Positions 37,885 to 49,018 of a stretch of DNA of 64,000 nucleotides are shown here, piece by piece (position 1 is the stretch's first letter; every line of letters starts with the position of its first letter). Source of the DNA: Amphiduros pacificus (lineage: Eukaryota; Annelida; Polychaeta; Phyllodocida; Hesionidae); contig OX439002.1 in the NCBI GenBank assembly GCA_949316495.1, forward strand, positions 50,126,531-50,190,530, given 5' to 3'. The notes beneath the pieces are model-generated. The model was not told the DNA's origin. It was given only the letters and a program-made list of their open reading frames with translations, and did not search any database. The position numbers and the translations under genes are program-made.

Positions 37885-40712
37885 ATGGCAACCCAAAAAT
37901 CAGTCAGTGACTTGCCACCTGGTTCAAAATTGCAGTAAAGACTGAATGCCAGCTGCTGGTAAATTGTCATATTCTGTATCCCTATCTATTTATTTTTTTA
38001 TCATTATTTTTTATGTGAAGGGTGGCCAGCAGGAGCAAGAGTAGAGAGCGCAGAAAGGGCAGTGAAAAGAATGCTGAGAGAGGAAGAGAACGAAAGCGCG
38101 GAGGGTCAAAAAGCAGCAGCAGCAGGTGTGTGACAAACATCAGCTTTTAGCTTCATGAAATTTTGTCTCCTAGAACCTGAAGGGATTAACCACCAATTTC
38201 GAAAAAAAACATTAAAAATTCACATATTGATGATAAATATATTTGTCTTTCATGTCTATTAACTTTTTGAATGATGCATCCCAGTCAGTGCCTGTGAAAT
38301 CTATTTGAACAAGACCCTGATTTAAAGCCCCCTAATGAAAGCACACTTCTTTCTTGGCGTCATTTTTATGTGGAGTGTTATCATACAGGCATTGAAAGGT
38401 AAAATGACGTCATAAGAGTATGCCAATATATTTATGACGTCATGAAATGTATTGACCTTTGAATAGTACCAGAATGACATCAAACAGTGCTACTCCTCTG
38501 CTGGGAGTGCCACTTCTATGTCTCACAACAACATATCTTATAACTCTGTGCATAACTTCAATTTGCCATATTGCTCATATGTGTACATGCTTTCAATACA
38601 CCAAATTGTAGGATTAATGCTTAATAACTTTAATGAAATCATTTATCAGACCATTATTGTTTAATTTTGGATTACTCTTCAAGTTCTAGCTCTCGCAGCC
38701 GCTCACGTTCTAGTTCATCGTCATCCAGTGGCAGCAGTTCCAGTAGTAGTTCCTCAAGTGGATCATCCAGAAGTTCTAGTTCAAGTTCTAGGAGTTCCTC
38801 TAGTTCCAGTTCTCGTTCACCAGCTCCACGCAGGAAAGAGAGGGAAAGGTAAGCTGATGTTAAGACTATTTTATATAATATTGTAGAAGTTGAATGATAT
38901 AACTTCACTTTTCAAAGACTTATTTTTTAATCAAGAAGATTTCCAATTTGACAGGTCCCGCTCCCCTCGCAGGAAGAAGCGCAGTCCAACCCCTCGACCC
39001 ACTAAAGTTCATGTAGGTCGTCTGACCCGTAATGTCAACAAGGACCATATTCAGGAGATATTTGTGACATATGGAGCAATTAAGAATATAGAGGTTATAA
39101 TGGATCGTCTCCATCCACACTTCTCCAAAGGATTCGCATATGTAGAATATGAAAATGCAGATGATGCAGAGAAAGCCATCAAACATATGGATGGAGGTTG
39201 GTGCAAGAAGAATGATATATTTTAATTTTTTCTCACATATTGAAATTTATGGGCTTGTAATTTGTGCTGTTCAAGAAAGAAGTCATGGTTTATGTTTATT
39301 TTGCTTAAAAAATCTTATGTATCATATTATGCTGTTACTGAACATGTTATTTTATGAAAAAAAACAACATCCATGTTGGTTTTCAAAAATATTTCTACCT
39401 TAGTATTTTCTGGTTATAAATAATTCTAAATTCTTGCAGGTCAGATTGATGGACAAGAAGTAACAGCTGCAGCAGTGTTGGCAGTAAGGCCATCCCGGAT
39501 GCCTCCACGACGCAGCCCAATACGGCGGGGACCTATGCCACGATGGGGCAGACCCTCACCCCCCAGATACAGGGGAGGTGACCGAGGGGGCGACAGAGGT
39601 GGAGACAGAGGCGGTGACAGAGGGGACAGGGGAGGTGATCGAGGCGGTGACAGAGGAGATAGGCGGAGGTCAGTTCACAGTCCCAATACTACAAAATATT
39701 TATGTAGAATTGATAGTACATTATACTCAACTGTACTTCCCATCACCTTAAACCATGCAATTGTAGGATAGTAAGCAGCCATTTTCTATTCTGAAACACA
39801 GTAAAATAAAATTAGTGAATGTTGGAAGTATATCATCATGCAAATTTCAAGAAGTTGTCATGTGAATTGCAACTTTATTTTTTCCCAAAAAAATTACAAA
39901 ATCATTCCTTTTCAAACTGAAAATCAATTGTACCTGGATGAATCTTGAATGGTGCTTGTCATTGACTGTTACTATCCCTTATGGACCTTTTTATGTTGTG
40001 GAGGCCCTTTTGGTTGGGGACTGAAGCTCACTCAATGCTTGAAGTGGTATACTTATATTTTCATGACTTCCATAATTGTGTTTGAGGTAAACAGAATTCA
40101 ATTAGTCAAGGAAATTGAAATCTATCCATATTTTACACAATTAAAACTTGAACATTGGATCTTGTAAGCTAGGATGATAGATGTATATTTGACAAATCAT
40201 GTGGTGGGCCATTTAGAACACATTTCATACAAAAGAATTTTAATTCCACAATCTGAAATTGATAATCGTAGACCTTGGGGAAAGATTAAGAGAATGAGAC
40301 CTAGAAATACAAATTTATGTGACTGGATGTTGTGTGTTTGGGGTGGGGGTACAGCTGATCAGATCTTTGTGGGATGGGCCTGGTAACCATCTTATTCTCT
40401 GGCCAAGGGATTCTTTTCCATTAAAAAGTCATTTTAAAATAATTAAGGTATCAATTTAGTAAAATAGGATTACCACAGTGTACTTTTTCTGTGGGATGTA
40501 TAACAGTATTTTTATAAAATAATAAAATCATCTCCAAGACTTGAACTGTTGGTTTGACACAAGGATCAACTTATCATTTAAGTTACACTTTATAATCTCT
40601 CCATTTATTTTTCAGTCCAATACGTCGCCGCTCTCCACCCCGCAGAAGGTCAAAGTCAAGGTCACCTAGAAGAAGGAGATACAGCAGATCAAGCTCAAGC
40701 TCTTCAAGATAA
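37885..40712 (+). CDS. RNPS1: RNA-binding protein with serine-rich domain 1 (RNPS1)
   Basis: Six exons join in frame: 37885-37934, 38021-38125, 38684-38848, 38955-39196, 39440-39668 and 40616-40712 (TAA), 295 residues against 305 in human. RNPS1 is a nuclear splicing activator and a peripheral part of the exon junction complex (ASAP/PSAP). The order is a basic Arg/Lys/Ser N-terminus, a long Ser/Arg tract from exon 3, one RRM (RNP2 VHVGRL, RNP1 KGFAYVEY, ending HMDGGQIDGQEVTAAAVLA), a Pro/Arg stretch, a run of Gly-Gly-Asp-Arg repeats, and an RS tail (RRRSPPRRRSKSRSPRRRRY). The GGDR run replaces the proline-rich stretch of the human C-terminus. The start MATQKSV lies in a good Kozak context (AAGATGG). 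The same frame is open upstream, so a longer N-terminus cannot be excluded. A dispersed repeat ends 10 bases before this ATG. AATAAA signals follow at 41089 and 41323. Confidence 0.93.
38180..38636 (+). repeat. dispersed repeat family B, copy 1 (RNPS1 intron 2)
   Basis: The sequence matches 43855-44350 over nearly its whole length: AGGGATTAA, ATTTGTCTTTCATGTCTAT, TTGAACAAGACC, CTTTCTTGGCGTCATTTTTA, GAAAGGTAAAATG, CAAACAGTGCTAC and CTGCTGGGAGTGC. It contains two palindromic CRE words, TGACGTCAT. There is no open frame. Ends AAGGGATTAA and CTTAATAACTTTAATG are weakly inverted, so a MITE is possible. Confidence 0.8.
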
Positions 40713-41088
40713 ATATTGTACATGGACTGATATCATATATAAAGGGACTGAAAGCCTGAGACTGAAGTTTGGAAATTTTTCACTGCTGATTCGCAAATGC
40801 ACTATAAACTGTCTTCAGTCAGTGGATATATATGGAGATAGCACATGTCCAAAACCCAGGCTTTTAACAGTATAATATTCTAATGCATAGATTTGGTACA
40901 AAATCTAATCGACAGACCTATAACTGGACACTTGTTCCTCCAATTATGGTTGTATAATTTTATCTAAGGAAAAGAAATCGACTGTGGATTTTATGTGATC
41001 ATGTTTAAAGTATTTTCCTTGAAAGGTTTTCAGAATATTTTACGAAAATGCCAACATTGTTTCTGGATGAAACTTGCTTGGTATGATA

Positions 41089-41094
41089 AATAAA
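41089..41094 (+). terminator. polyadenylation signal candidate for RNPS1
   Basis: AATAAA about 380 bases after the stop codon, in the context GATAAATAAAACAGG. A second AATAAA lies at 41323-41328. Confidence 0.5.
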
Positions 41095-43854
41095 ACAGGT
41101 CCTTAATGGTACCACCTTGCACTCCATTTTAAAGATTTAATCTTCCGAGAATGAGTATTTGAAATATACTTCATAGTCACTAGTAAATGTTTTTATATCA
41201 CATTATTAATGTTTCAGTGACAAATACAAATAGGACAATTGGAATAAATTTGTAGTTTCGTTAACAATGCAAAACAGGAAATTGAAAGGCAATTTATTGT
41301 TTTTAAAATAAATATTGTTTAGAATAAAAGTCGTCTTAAAAATATACACATGGAAAAATTAAACTGTACCTTTATTCTAACTTACTGCCAAGAAAGATGT
41401 TGTCAGGAGTAATATTTTTCTTCCAAATAACATGAATATTGAATTTTTATGTGAAACAAAATATATATGTTGTGGTTGATGTTTGCTTGTCACATTTATT
41501 GAGATATAAGAATAAAAAAAACTGATTTACTGAAAAAAAATATATAAGTATTTTTATGTTAAAAATTGGTATAATGCACATTTTGAGCCAAGCTCCCGAA
41601 GAGATTTGCAGTGGTGGTCCAAGATGGAAGTGTTCTGTACTCTGAAGGGGGCACATTTAGCTTTAAATGGGTAATAATAGTGTGTGCATCATAAAGCTGA
41701 CTAGCTAAGACCGAACACAAGATAGCATACTGAAGACATAATTTAGACAGATCCGAAGAATGGGCAAAACAAGAATTGAGATAACAAGTTGGAGTCAAAT
41801 TCAATTTGTAACTGGGAAATGATCATGAAGCATTTGCAGGCATTCAAAAACATAACAAAAAAGTAATGATTGGCATAACTTTAAGGCCATAGGCCTATGT
41901 TTATCTTCCTTTTACAAATGTTTGTACATTGTACTTAGCTTTTTTTACCCATCAAATTATCCCAGTATAAATGTTCATGCAATTTAGAAGTAGATGATTA
42001 AAATCATCCAGTGAACACTTTAACATCAAACATTGCTTAGCTTACCAGTGCACATGTGACATTTTTATTTGCATCATGACTGACCTGAGCAAATTTGGAC
42101 CTTGACTGGGTTCCATTTTAATCCTCCAAGCAGGAATAGAAAATAGTTGCTGTGGGCCACTGCACATGGCCCTCTTCTGCCTCAATCTAGGCAGATCTTT
42201 TTTGATTGGTTGGCTATTTTCATACCCTTATGCCTTAGAATAAATGGTTAAGTTGTCCTCACACAAAACAGAGTATACTCGCACTAGCTACTCAAACAAA
42301 TACAAGATTGGTTGGTCAGAATTTAAAACCGATGAATAGAAATCTAACACACAAAGATTCTGACAAATCACAGCTGTGCTTTCAATGGCCCATACCAGAG
42401 CCCAATCATGATATGGGCCAATTAATACACTATTAATATGGACTAAGAGTACACCAATCTGATGGACTTATTTCAACAATAAGTAATGTTTGAAGTTATA
42501 TGATTAAAAGTGATGAATTGTCATGACCTTTAGGATCAGTGTAACACATGTTTGTATTGAAATTTGGATCCAGCCAAAATGTTGACAGAACAACCTTTCC
42601 ATGGGTGAAATTAAATATATATAATCCAACCTATGACAAACAAGCTTTGTAATAGAACTCTTGAAACTATTGCATTGCACTGAACATATTCATAAATTAA
42701 ATCTGATAATTTCACTGTTACCCTAATATGGTAAAAAAACATGTTTTTAGATGCAAAATCTGAACAAAGGGAAGTTGGTTTTAATTGATCTCTTTTTGTG
42801 GACTATATATGTGTGCTTTATTATGGCAGAAATATGTATTTTAACTTTGATTCGCACATGGTTCTCTGCACAAGGTCAATCTTAACTTTAATCAAATATA
42901 ATCGGTAGTATATTGCAAAATAAAGGATTTATGGAGTTGAAAGCTCTTCTGTGGAGGCATTAAATGGGATGAAATACACAATACTATGCTCTATAGAACC
43001 TATCATGTCAATCTACCCAAACGAGAACCTCTATATGCTCATTACATAACAAATTCAACTGGAAATGACAATTGTATTGCATATATGAATATTATACATT
43101 GCTACAGCCAGGTTGCTTAATACACAATACACTGGTTGATATCTGACCTAATGGCCTTGCTCTTTTACTGTGTTGCAGTCTGGGACTCTGTTATCTGATC
43201 TAATGCTAATCACTTAAATATCAAAGCCCCTGCCTCACCCCCATGGGCTAAATTAAAACATAGTCTATGTGCCTTGTATACAACATGCATTTCAGTACCA
43301 GCAGCAGCGAAATTAGAGGCTATTTTTAGCATTGGTGGTTCAAATGTAGGTCTTCCAGCTTGGGCATGGTAGCTTATAGCTTGTCTGCATACAGCTGTAT
43401 TGAGCAAAAAACCCACAACAGAGACTGTAGATTGCTGTGTAAGTGATAGGGGTCATTGCCCTGCTTCTTCACGGTTATCTAGATACCCAAAAGGTAAAAG
43501 AATTATTCCACTCTGTCTTCTGATGTTACATAAGCTAATGTAAATAGTAACCATGGATACATATGAAATTACCCCTGGTGGGGAATTTTCTCCAATCTTA
43601 TATTGTCACTCAAGGGCAGCGCTGAACAGAAAAAAAAATACAGGTTGACACCAAATCAATCTTCAATGATGAAAGTCTTTGGGAAATCACCTGAATTCAA
43701 GTTTTTTTTTCTTCAAATGTGAAATTCAAAATGGTCTGAACTCTTTCTGAAACATCCAAAAATGACATTTCTGAAAGGGGGTATGAATATCTTCAGGTTG
43801 ATTTTTAGGGGTTTCAGGTTTTTTTCTGAATGCTGACTTTAATCACTCAATCTT

Positions 43855-44350
43855 AAAGGGATTAAGCACCGATTTTGAAAAAAACGTTTAAAATTCACAT
43901 ATGGTGATATATGTATTTGTCTTTCATGTCTATAAATTTTTTGAAAAATGCATCCCCATCATTGTCTGTAAAACCTATTTGAACAAGACCTTAATATATA
44001 GGCCCCTAATAAAACCACATTCCTTTCTTGGCGTCATTTTTATGTGGAGTGTCATAGAGGCACTGAAAGGTAAAATGCTGTCATAAGAATATGGCAATAT
44101 GCTTACGACTTCATTTATCTAGTACCAATATGACGTCAAACAGTGCTACCCTATTTTGAGCCTCAATTGAGGTCAAATAAAGTTCACGCTACCCGTGTTT
44201 ACCCGTCACGTGCAGCTTATGGCTCAGACAGACCTCTGCTGGGAGTGCAACTGCGGTCTCATAGCAACATATCTTATTACTCTATTATAATTTCAATCTG
44301 TCATTATGTTCATATACGACTCCAAATTCAAAACTTAATGCTTTAATGGA
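43855..44350 (+). repeat. dispersed repeat family B, copy 2
   Basis: Partner of 38180-38636, in the same orientation. It carries about 80 additional bases at roughly 44150-44235, including TACCCGTGTTTACCCGTCACG, a part absent from copy 1, so one copy has lost or gained a block. Confidence 0.8.
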
Positions 44351-45682
44351 TATAGCCTGAAATAACTCAAATCTCATGATGTTCAGATGTGAAATATAGA
44401 AATAAACTCAGTATCCAAATATAGGCCAATGGCCAGAGCTTTTTATTATGTTATTTTTGTAAACATTTTTCTGGAAATTACGGACCGATTAAAATGCACG
44501 TTATCTATTGAATGGCCACAACTTATTTTGATTCTCATTGGCTAATCTTTGCAATGTTATTCAAAATGACAGAAATCTTGACAACTTAATGACAGCTATG
44601 AGAATTTTATTTTAACTTCAGATTACCATTATAAGCTTTCCAATCTAGTCTCATAGACCCATACAATAAATTACCCAAAGGAAGCACCAACATGACTTTC
44701 CATGTATTGGTCATTTTAATAAATGATATCAAAGCCATTGTAATTTTATACTTTTTTTATTTTTCTACATGTTTGTCAATGTTTCGTGTTGGATGTTTAC
44801 AATGATTTCATGAATAATCAACATGTTATGTGAAAAGTTTGAAAACAAAACAAATATGAAGCTACCACTCGGTAATTCTAGCAAAGTCACACTCACTCGG
44901 TCATTTACTCATACCTCCCTCGCATACATGTCTCACACATGCCAATTTCATACATTGTTGAAGAAAATGCATGCAGGACTAGAGATTGTTTTCATGTAAA
45001 AACCCTTTTGACTAATTAGCAACACCAGCAAATTCAAGCTCCATATAGCTATAATTGAGACTTTCGGCATTTATAAAAATGCAAATTGTACAGCATGGAC
45101 GAGCGACAAATGGGATCTATTCCGAGTAAACATCACATTGCTCACAAAATTTCCATACAAGTAAATAAAACCCAATAAAAAATTTTGTAAATTGCAGAGA
45201 GTATTGCATTTTTTTTATCTCACTAGCTGATTAATTTGTCCATAAAAAGTTAATTTCATTATCATTAAAAAAATAAAATGGAATGTTTCATTAAAATAGA
45301 TTTAAAATTACAGAATAAATTTAAATACTCCGTTACAACTGTCACACAATGTTCACAAATCATAAGTATTGTGTGAGAATAGAAATTTGCTGGTGTCACG
45401 AGTCAATCCAGGCATATCTACTGTAAATAATGCCACCCTGTGCCTTCCCTGAAGTGGTCACCATGTTCATGAGCATGCCAAGATTAACTTATCAAACTCA
45501 AATGGCAAAAAAAAAATGTATTGGATAACAGAAAACAAAATTTGTAATGTATGTATGCTTTGTACATGTGTGATGATTGATGATTTATAAATAGTGATCA
45601 TTCTGTATAATACAAACTGTCTCACAATTGGTTATCTCCATTCACTATCTTTACAGTCATTCTGGTAAAAAAAAAAACACTA

Positions 45683-48681
45683 TCATAATCTTTTCAGTGT
45701 TTTCTTTTTATCCTTTTTCTTTTTGTCAAGTATTTTTTTGTCACCGGCATGTTTCTTTGCCATTGGCTCTGAACACTTTTCTGACGAGTCTGTACAATCT
45801 GATGATGTCCTGTAAAAAATAAAAATTCACATTATAAGATAACAAATTTTACACATTTGGTATCTTGCAAACAAAGTTTGCTGTGTGCAATTGAAATTCC
45901 TAAAAACCTAATTTCTTTTCACATGTATAACACGATAGGCCATTAGCACTACTATAGGTTATTAATTTATCTGATTGTAAGGGTGGGATAAAATAAGAAA
46001 TCGCCCAGGCAATTAGCATAAGAAATGAAGTCATAATGTGGCACCTTTAATATGGAATTTGCAATGTAATGTTTCACTTTAATCCAAATATAAATTCTTG
46101 TGTTTGATAACATTAAAATTAAAGAAAATTTTGTATGTGTACATCCAGAGAAATTTGTCAACCATTTAATGAGAAACAAAATTTGCATGGATGACACACC
46201 AGTAATATGATGTAAAAAGATAAATGTCATGTATATGCAACTGCAACACTTACTTTGGTGGCTTTGCGTGAATGTCTGTAAAAAGTTTTGCTCTCTTTGA
46301 GTAATCATCGTATTGTTCAAGTAGCATTTTGCCTGCCTCTTCATTGAGGGCTGACTCTGGGTTTGGAACTATCAACAAGCACTTGATTGTCTGAAAAAGC
46401 CAAGCATATATATAACATGTTAATAAAGCAAACATTGACCAACATTAGATAAATAATATATTGATCTACACGTTTTGAAATTAATTGTCAACATACCAAT
46501 AAAATATGTTTGATGCCAAGTTCTGCCTTCCAGTCCTTTTTGAGTGTGTTGACACAGATCTCTCCATTCTTGGCTACATTTGGATGGAAGATCTTAGTAA
46601 GGAAGAAGCCTTTTGGAGGCTCACATGGGAAATTCTTGCCAAGAACCAATTTCATTTTGAAGACACCTCCAGTATATGGTGTGCCTGATGGACCTTCTAT
46701 TGTTGCATGGATTTCTGTGATGTCTTCTTCATTTGGATAAACTTTAATTCCTTCTGGAGGATCTGATGATAAACTAGACAATTCTTTGCACACCTGTCGA
46801 ATTATCTGTGGTGACAGATTTTCTACATTGCTCTAAAAAAGAAGCAATACAAAAGCTTTCAATGGCAGTTTAACATAACAGAACACTTAATATTGAAACT
46901 GACAATAATAACTTAGAAAAGTACTTCTTTGAAATATAACTAGTTCAATATTAAGATTTTCCAAATATATATGTATTATATTTCCATGAAGCATAGGTTT
47001 ACAGATTGCATAAATTAATTCTCATCATATTTAGCACTTTTTCAGAGGGGCATTTTGGGCAATATGTACGCATCATTTGAGATTTCAGCTAACCTATGGG
47101 TTGGACAAAACTTATGGGTTGGACAATAAAGATGGCACTTGACCATAATTTTACAGACAGATTGTTTTTTGAAAATTGGATTTTCCTGAATAACCATTGA
47201 AAAATTTATATTGTTTATCATTCAATTAACCAAGCAATTTCCTTTCGGAACTCTTATTCATCTGGAGTACACGAAAGTGAAGTGGATTATGATGATTTAC
47301 ACTAAGAACAATAATTTATTAGATTGTTAACATCATGCATTGAGAAGGGATATATCTTCTGACCAAATATCATGCAGAGATTCAAATTTTGTCTGGCATT
47401 TATAAAATTTGTCTGACAAACTGGGTCCAAGTGTGGCCATGATTAAGCCACAACCCTACCACAAAGTTGTCTAAATCAGAAAAGAATGTAAGGGGATGCA
47501 GTTGCATGTCTTATTTCAAATGTAAATTGTTTGAAAGTGATTTCTAACTTTGGTAAAATGCATTATGTTTTAATTGAGTCAAAGTGATCACAAAATTGTC
47601 TCAATGATCATTTTTTAAAAAATGTTTCCCATTTTGTTAATGAACACTTCTAGTATGTTTACAATGGGGCAAGATGGTAATCTGCTGTTGGCTTATGTGC
47701 AAATTAGAGGCTTATTCATCGTTGAAAACAAACATTCCACTGTGACTACTCATTCCCCATGATCATGCTGATTATATATGCAGTTAGACAGATGGTCCCT
47801 TTTTTATGTCAACTGCCCTCACAAGGGACCATTTGTGTTTTTAAAAAAACCATGTTAATTGGTTTTGCTCTGACAGATCTTGGCTGATATACACCAATGA
47901 CTCAAAATTTTGGAAATCTGACCCATTCTTCAATAACTATGTTTGGGGTGTAATACTAATATGTTATTTTTGAGCGATGAAATAAGTTGATGCATTTATA
48001 AAGTAATGAAGGGGGTGGACAATGATCTGACTAAGAAAAAGATATATATGGACATCTTTTGATTCCGTTATAAAATGCCTTTTAATTTCCATAATTACAT
48101 TTTCAATAAAGAACATAAACATGTATTATCAACTGTAAATGTTATGTCACATAATATAATGATTAACAAAGCTTGACAAAGGCCAAAATGCTCGAGCATT
48201 AAGCCTTAACCTTACAAATATCTTACACACCCTCCTGTACGAGACCAATGATGAATAACAAATAATTACAGAATATGAGAGTGTTCCTATCATTGTTCAA
48301 TACAACATCTTGGACATGTAGCAAAAGAGTTTTAAGATGAAGACTTGAACGAGCAGAGTCGCGTCGTGTGGAAACAGGTTCCCAAGTTCCTAACAAATAC
48401 GCATCTTCTAAAGTAAATTTCATTGTAAATTGACGACTGATTGCGCCAGCATTAACTCAATAAATTATTGCGCATATGACAAATTGATATATCATTGTTT
48501 AGTGACAAATTGGGAGCAATTTGAACAAAGCCTGAAATATTTTTGGAGTGGGACTTTTAAATTTGAATTTCAAAGAAGCCATCATTGTTATGGTTGGAGC
48601 AGTTGCGTCGTCTGTTGGAATTGGATCCCCTGCTAGCTCCCAAACCCTTTATCATACAATATCCAAACTTACCGATGACAT
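45683..48681 (-). CDS. UBE2S: ubiquitin-conjugating enzyme E2 S
   Basis: Four coding exons on the minus strand: 48673-48681 (only ATG TCA TCG), 46497-46832, 46254-46390 and 45683-45809 (TGA), 202 residues against 222 in human. UBE2S is the E2 that extends Lys11-linked ubiquitin chains for the anaphase-promoting complex. The UBC fold is complete: [14 protein letters not shown] at the start, [18 protein letters not shown], the HPN motif in [15 protein letters not shown] with active Cys96 (human Cys95), and [20 protein letters not shown]. The C-terminal tail keeps EPMAKKHAG, a Lys-rich stretch and the end TLKRL, matching the LRRL tail by which UBE2S docks on the APC/C. The linker before the tail is short and Ser/Asp rich. 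The start is shared in a divergent promoter with ARL6IP1. The 9-base first coding exon was placed by its donor (TCG|GTAAGT), its phase and similarity to human MNSNVENL. Confidence 0.93.
46833..48672 (-). other. UBE2S first intron
   Basis: No recognised gene. A 66-codon minus-strand frame at 48223-48423 starts with ATG in ACAATGAAA and lies 250 bases from the UBE2S start; I cannot name a family for it. Confidence 0.55.
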
Positions 48682-49018
48682 TATTTGTGCGTTAATCTCT
48701 GTATTCTTTTACGATCAGCACCAAAAATTCTCTATTTCATCACAAATTTGAGGAATTTGGTAACATCTAAACGACTTGTCAAGCTTCAGAATAAGCGATT
48801 TCCAAATGGACCAATCAGCGACGACAAAGGGATGACGGGAATGACATAGTTTCAACAGAAATACTAAAATAAATTGTTATCCAAATAATTATGTTAGAGT
48901 TGAATTATAGAATCTTGTTTCACAAAATAGAGATAAAAATTAAATAATTTTGTAATAATTTCTTTTATATGTAAGTCACGTTTCAATGTGATTTTGCGTT
49001 CACTAGCAGAAATTCAAA
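48682..49018. promoter_or_regulatory. divergent promoter, UBE2S / ARL6IP1
   Basis: Only 337 bases separate the two ATGs. The stretch holds GGACCAATCAGCGACG (CCAAT box, near 48808) and GGATGACGGGAATGACAT. The plus side ends with ATGGCGGAAG over the ARL6IP1 start, a YY1/ETS-like arrangement. Shared control of the pair is inferred from distance and motifs. Confidence 0.55.

Larger units (their letters stand above)
40713..45682. other. tail-to-tail region of RNPS1 and UBE2S
   Basis: RNPS1 3' UTR probably ends after the AATAAA at 41089 or at 41323. Beyond that the only recognised item is repeat B at 43855-44350. The minus-strand open stretch at 43210-43416 has no family resemblance. Confidence 0.6.

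Noticed and set aside
38672-38908. Minus-strand open frame rich in Leu/Glu
   Set aside because: It is the antisense of the Ser-rich RNPS1 exon; the Ser codon bias creates it.
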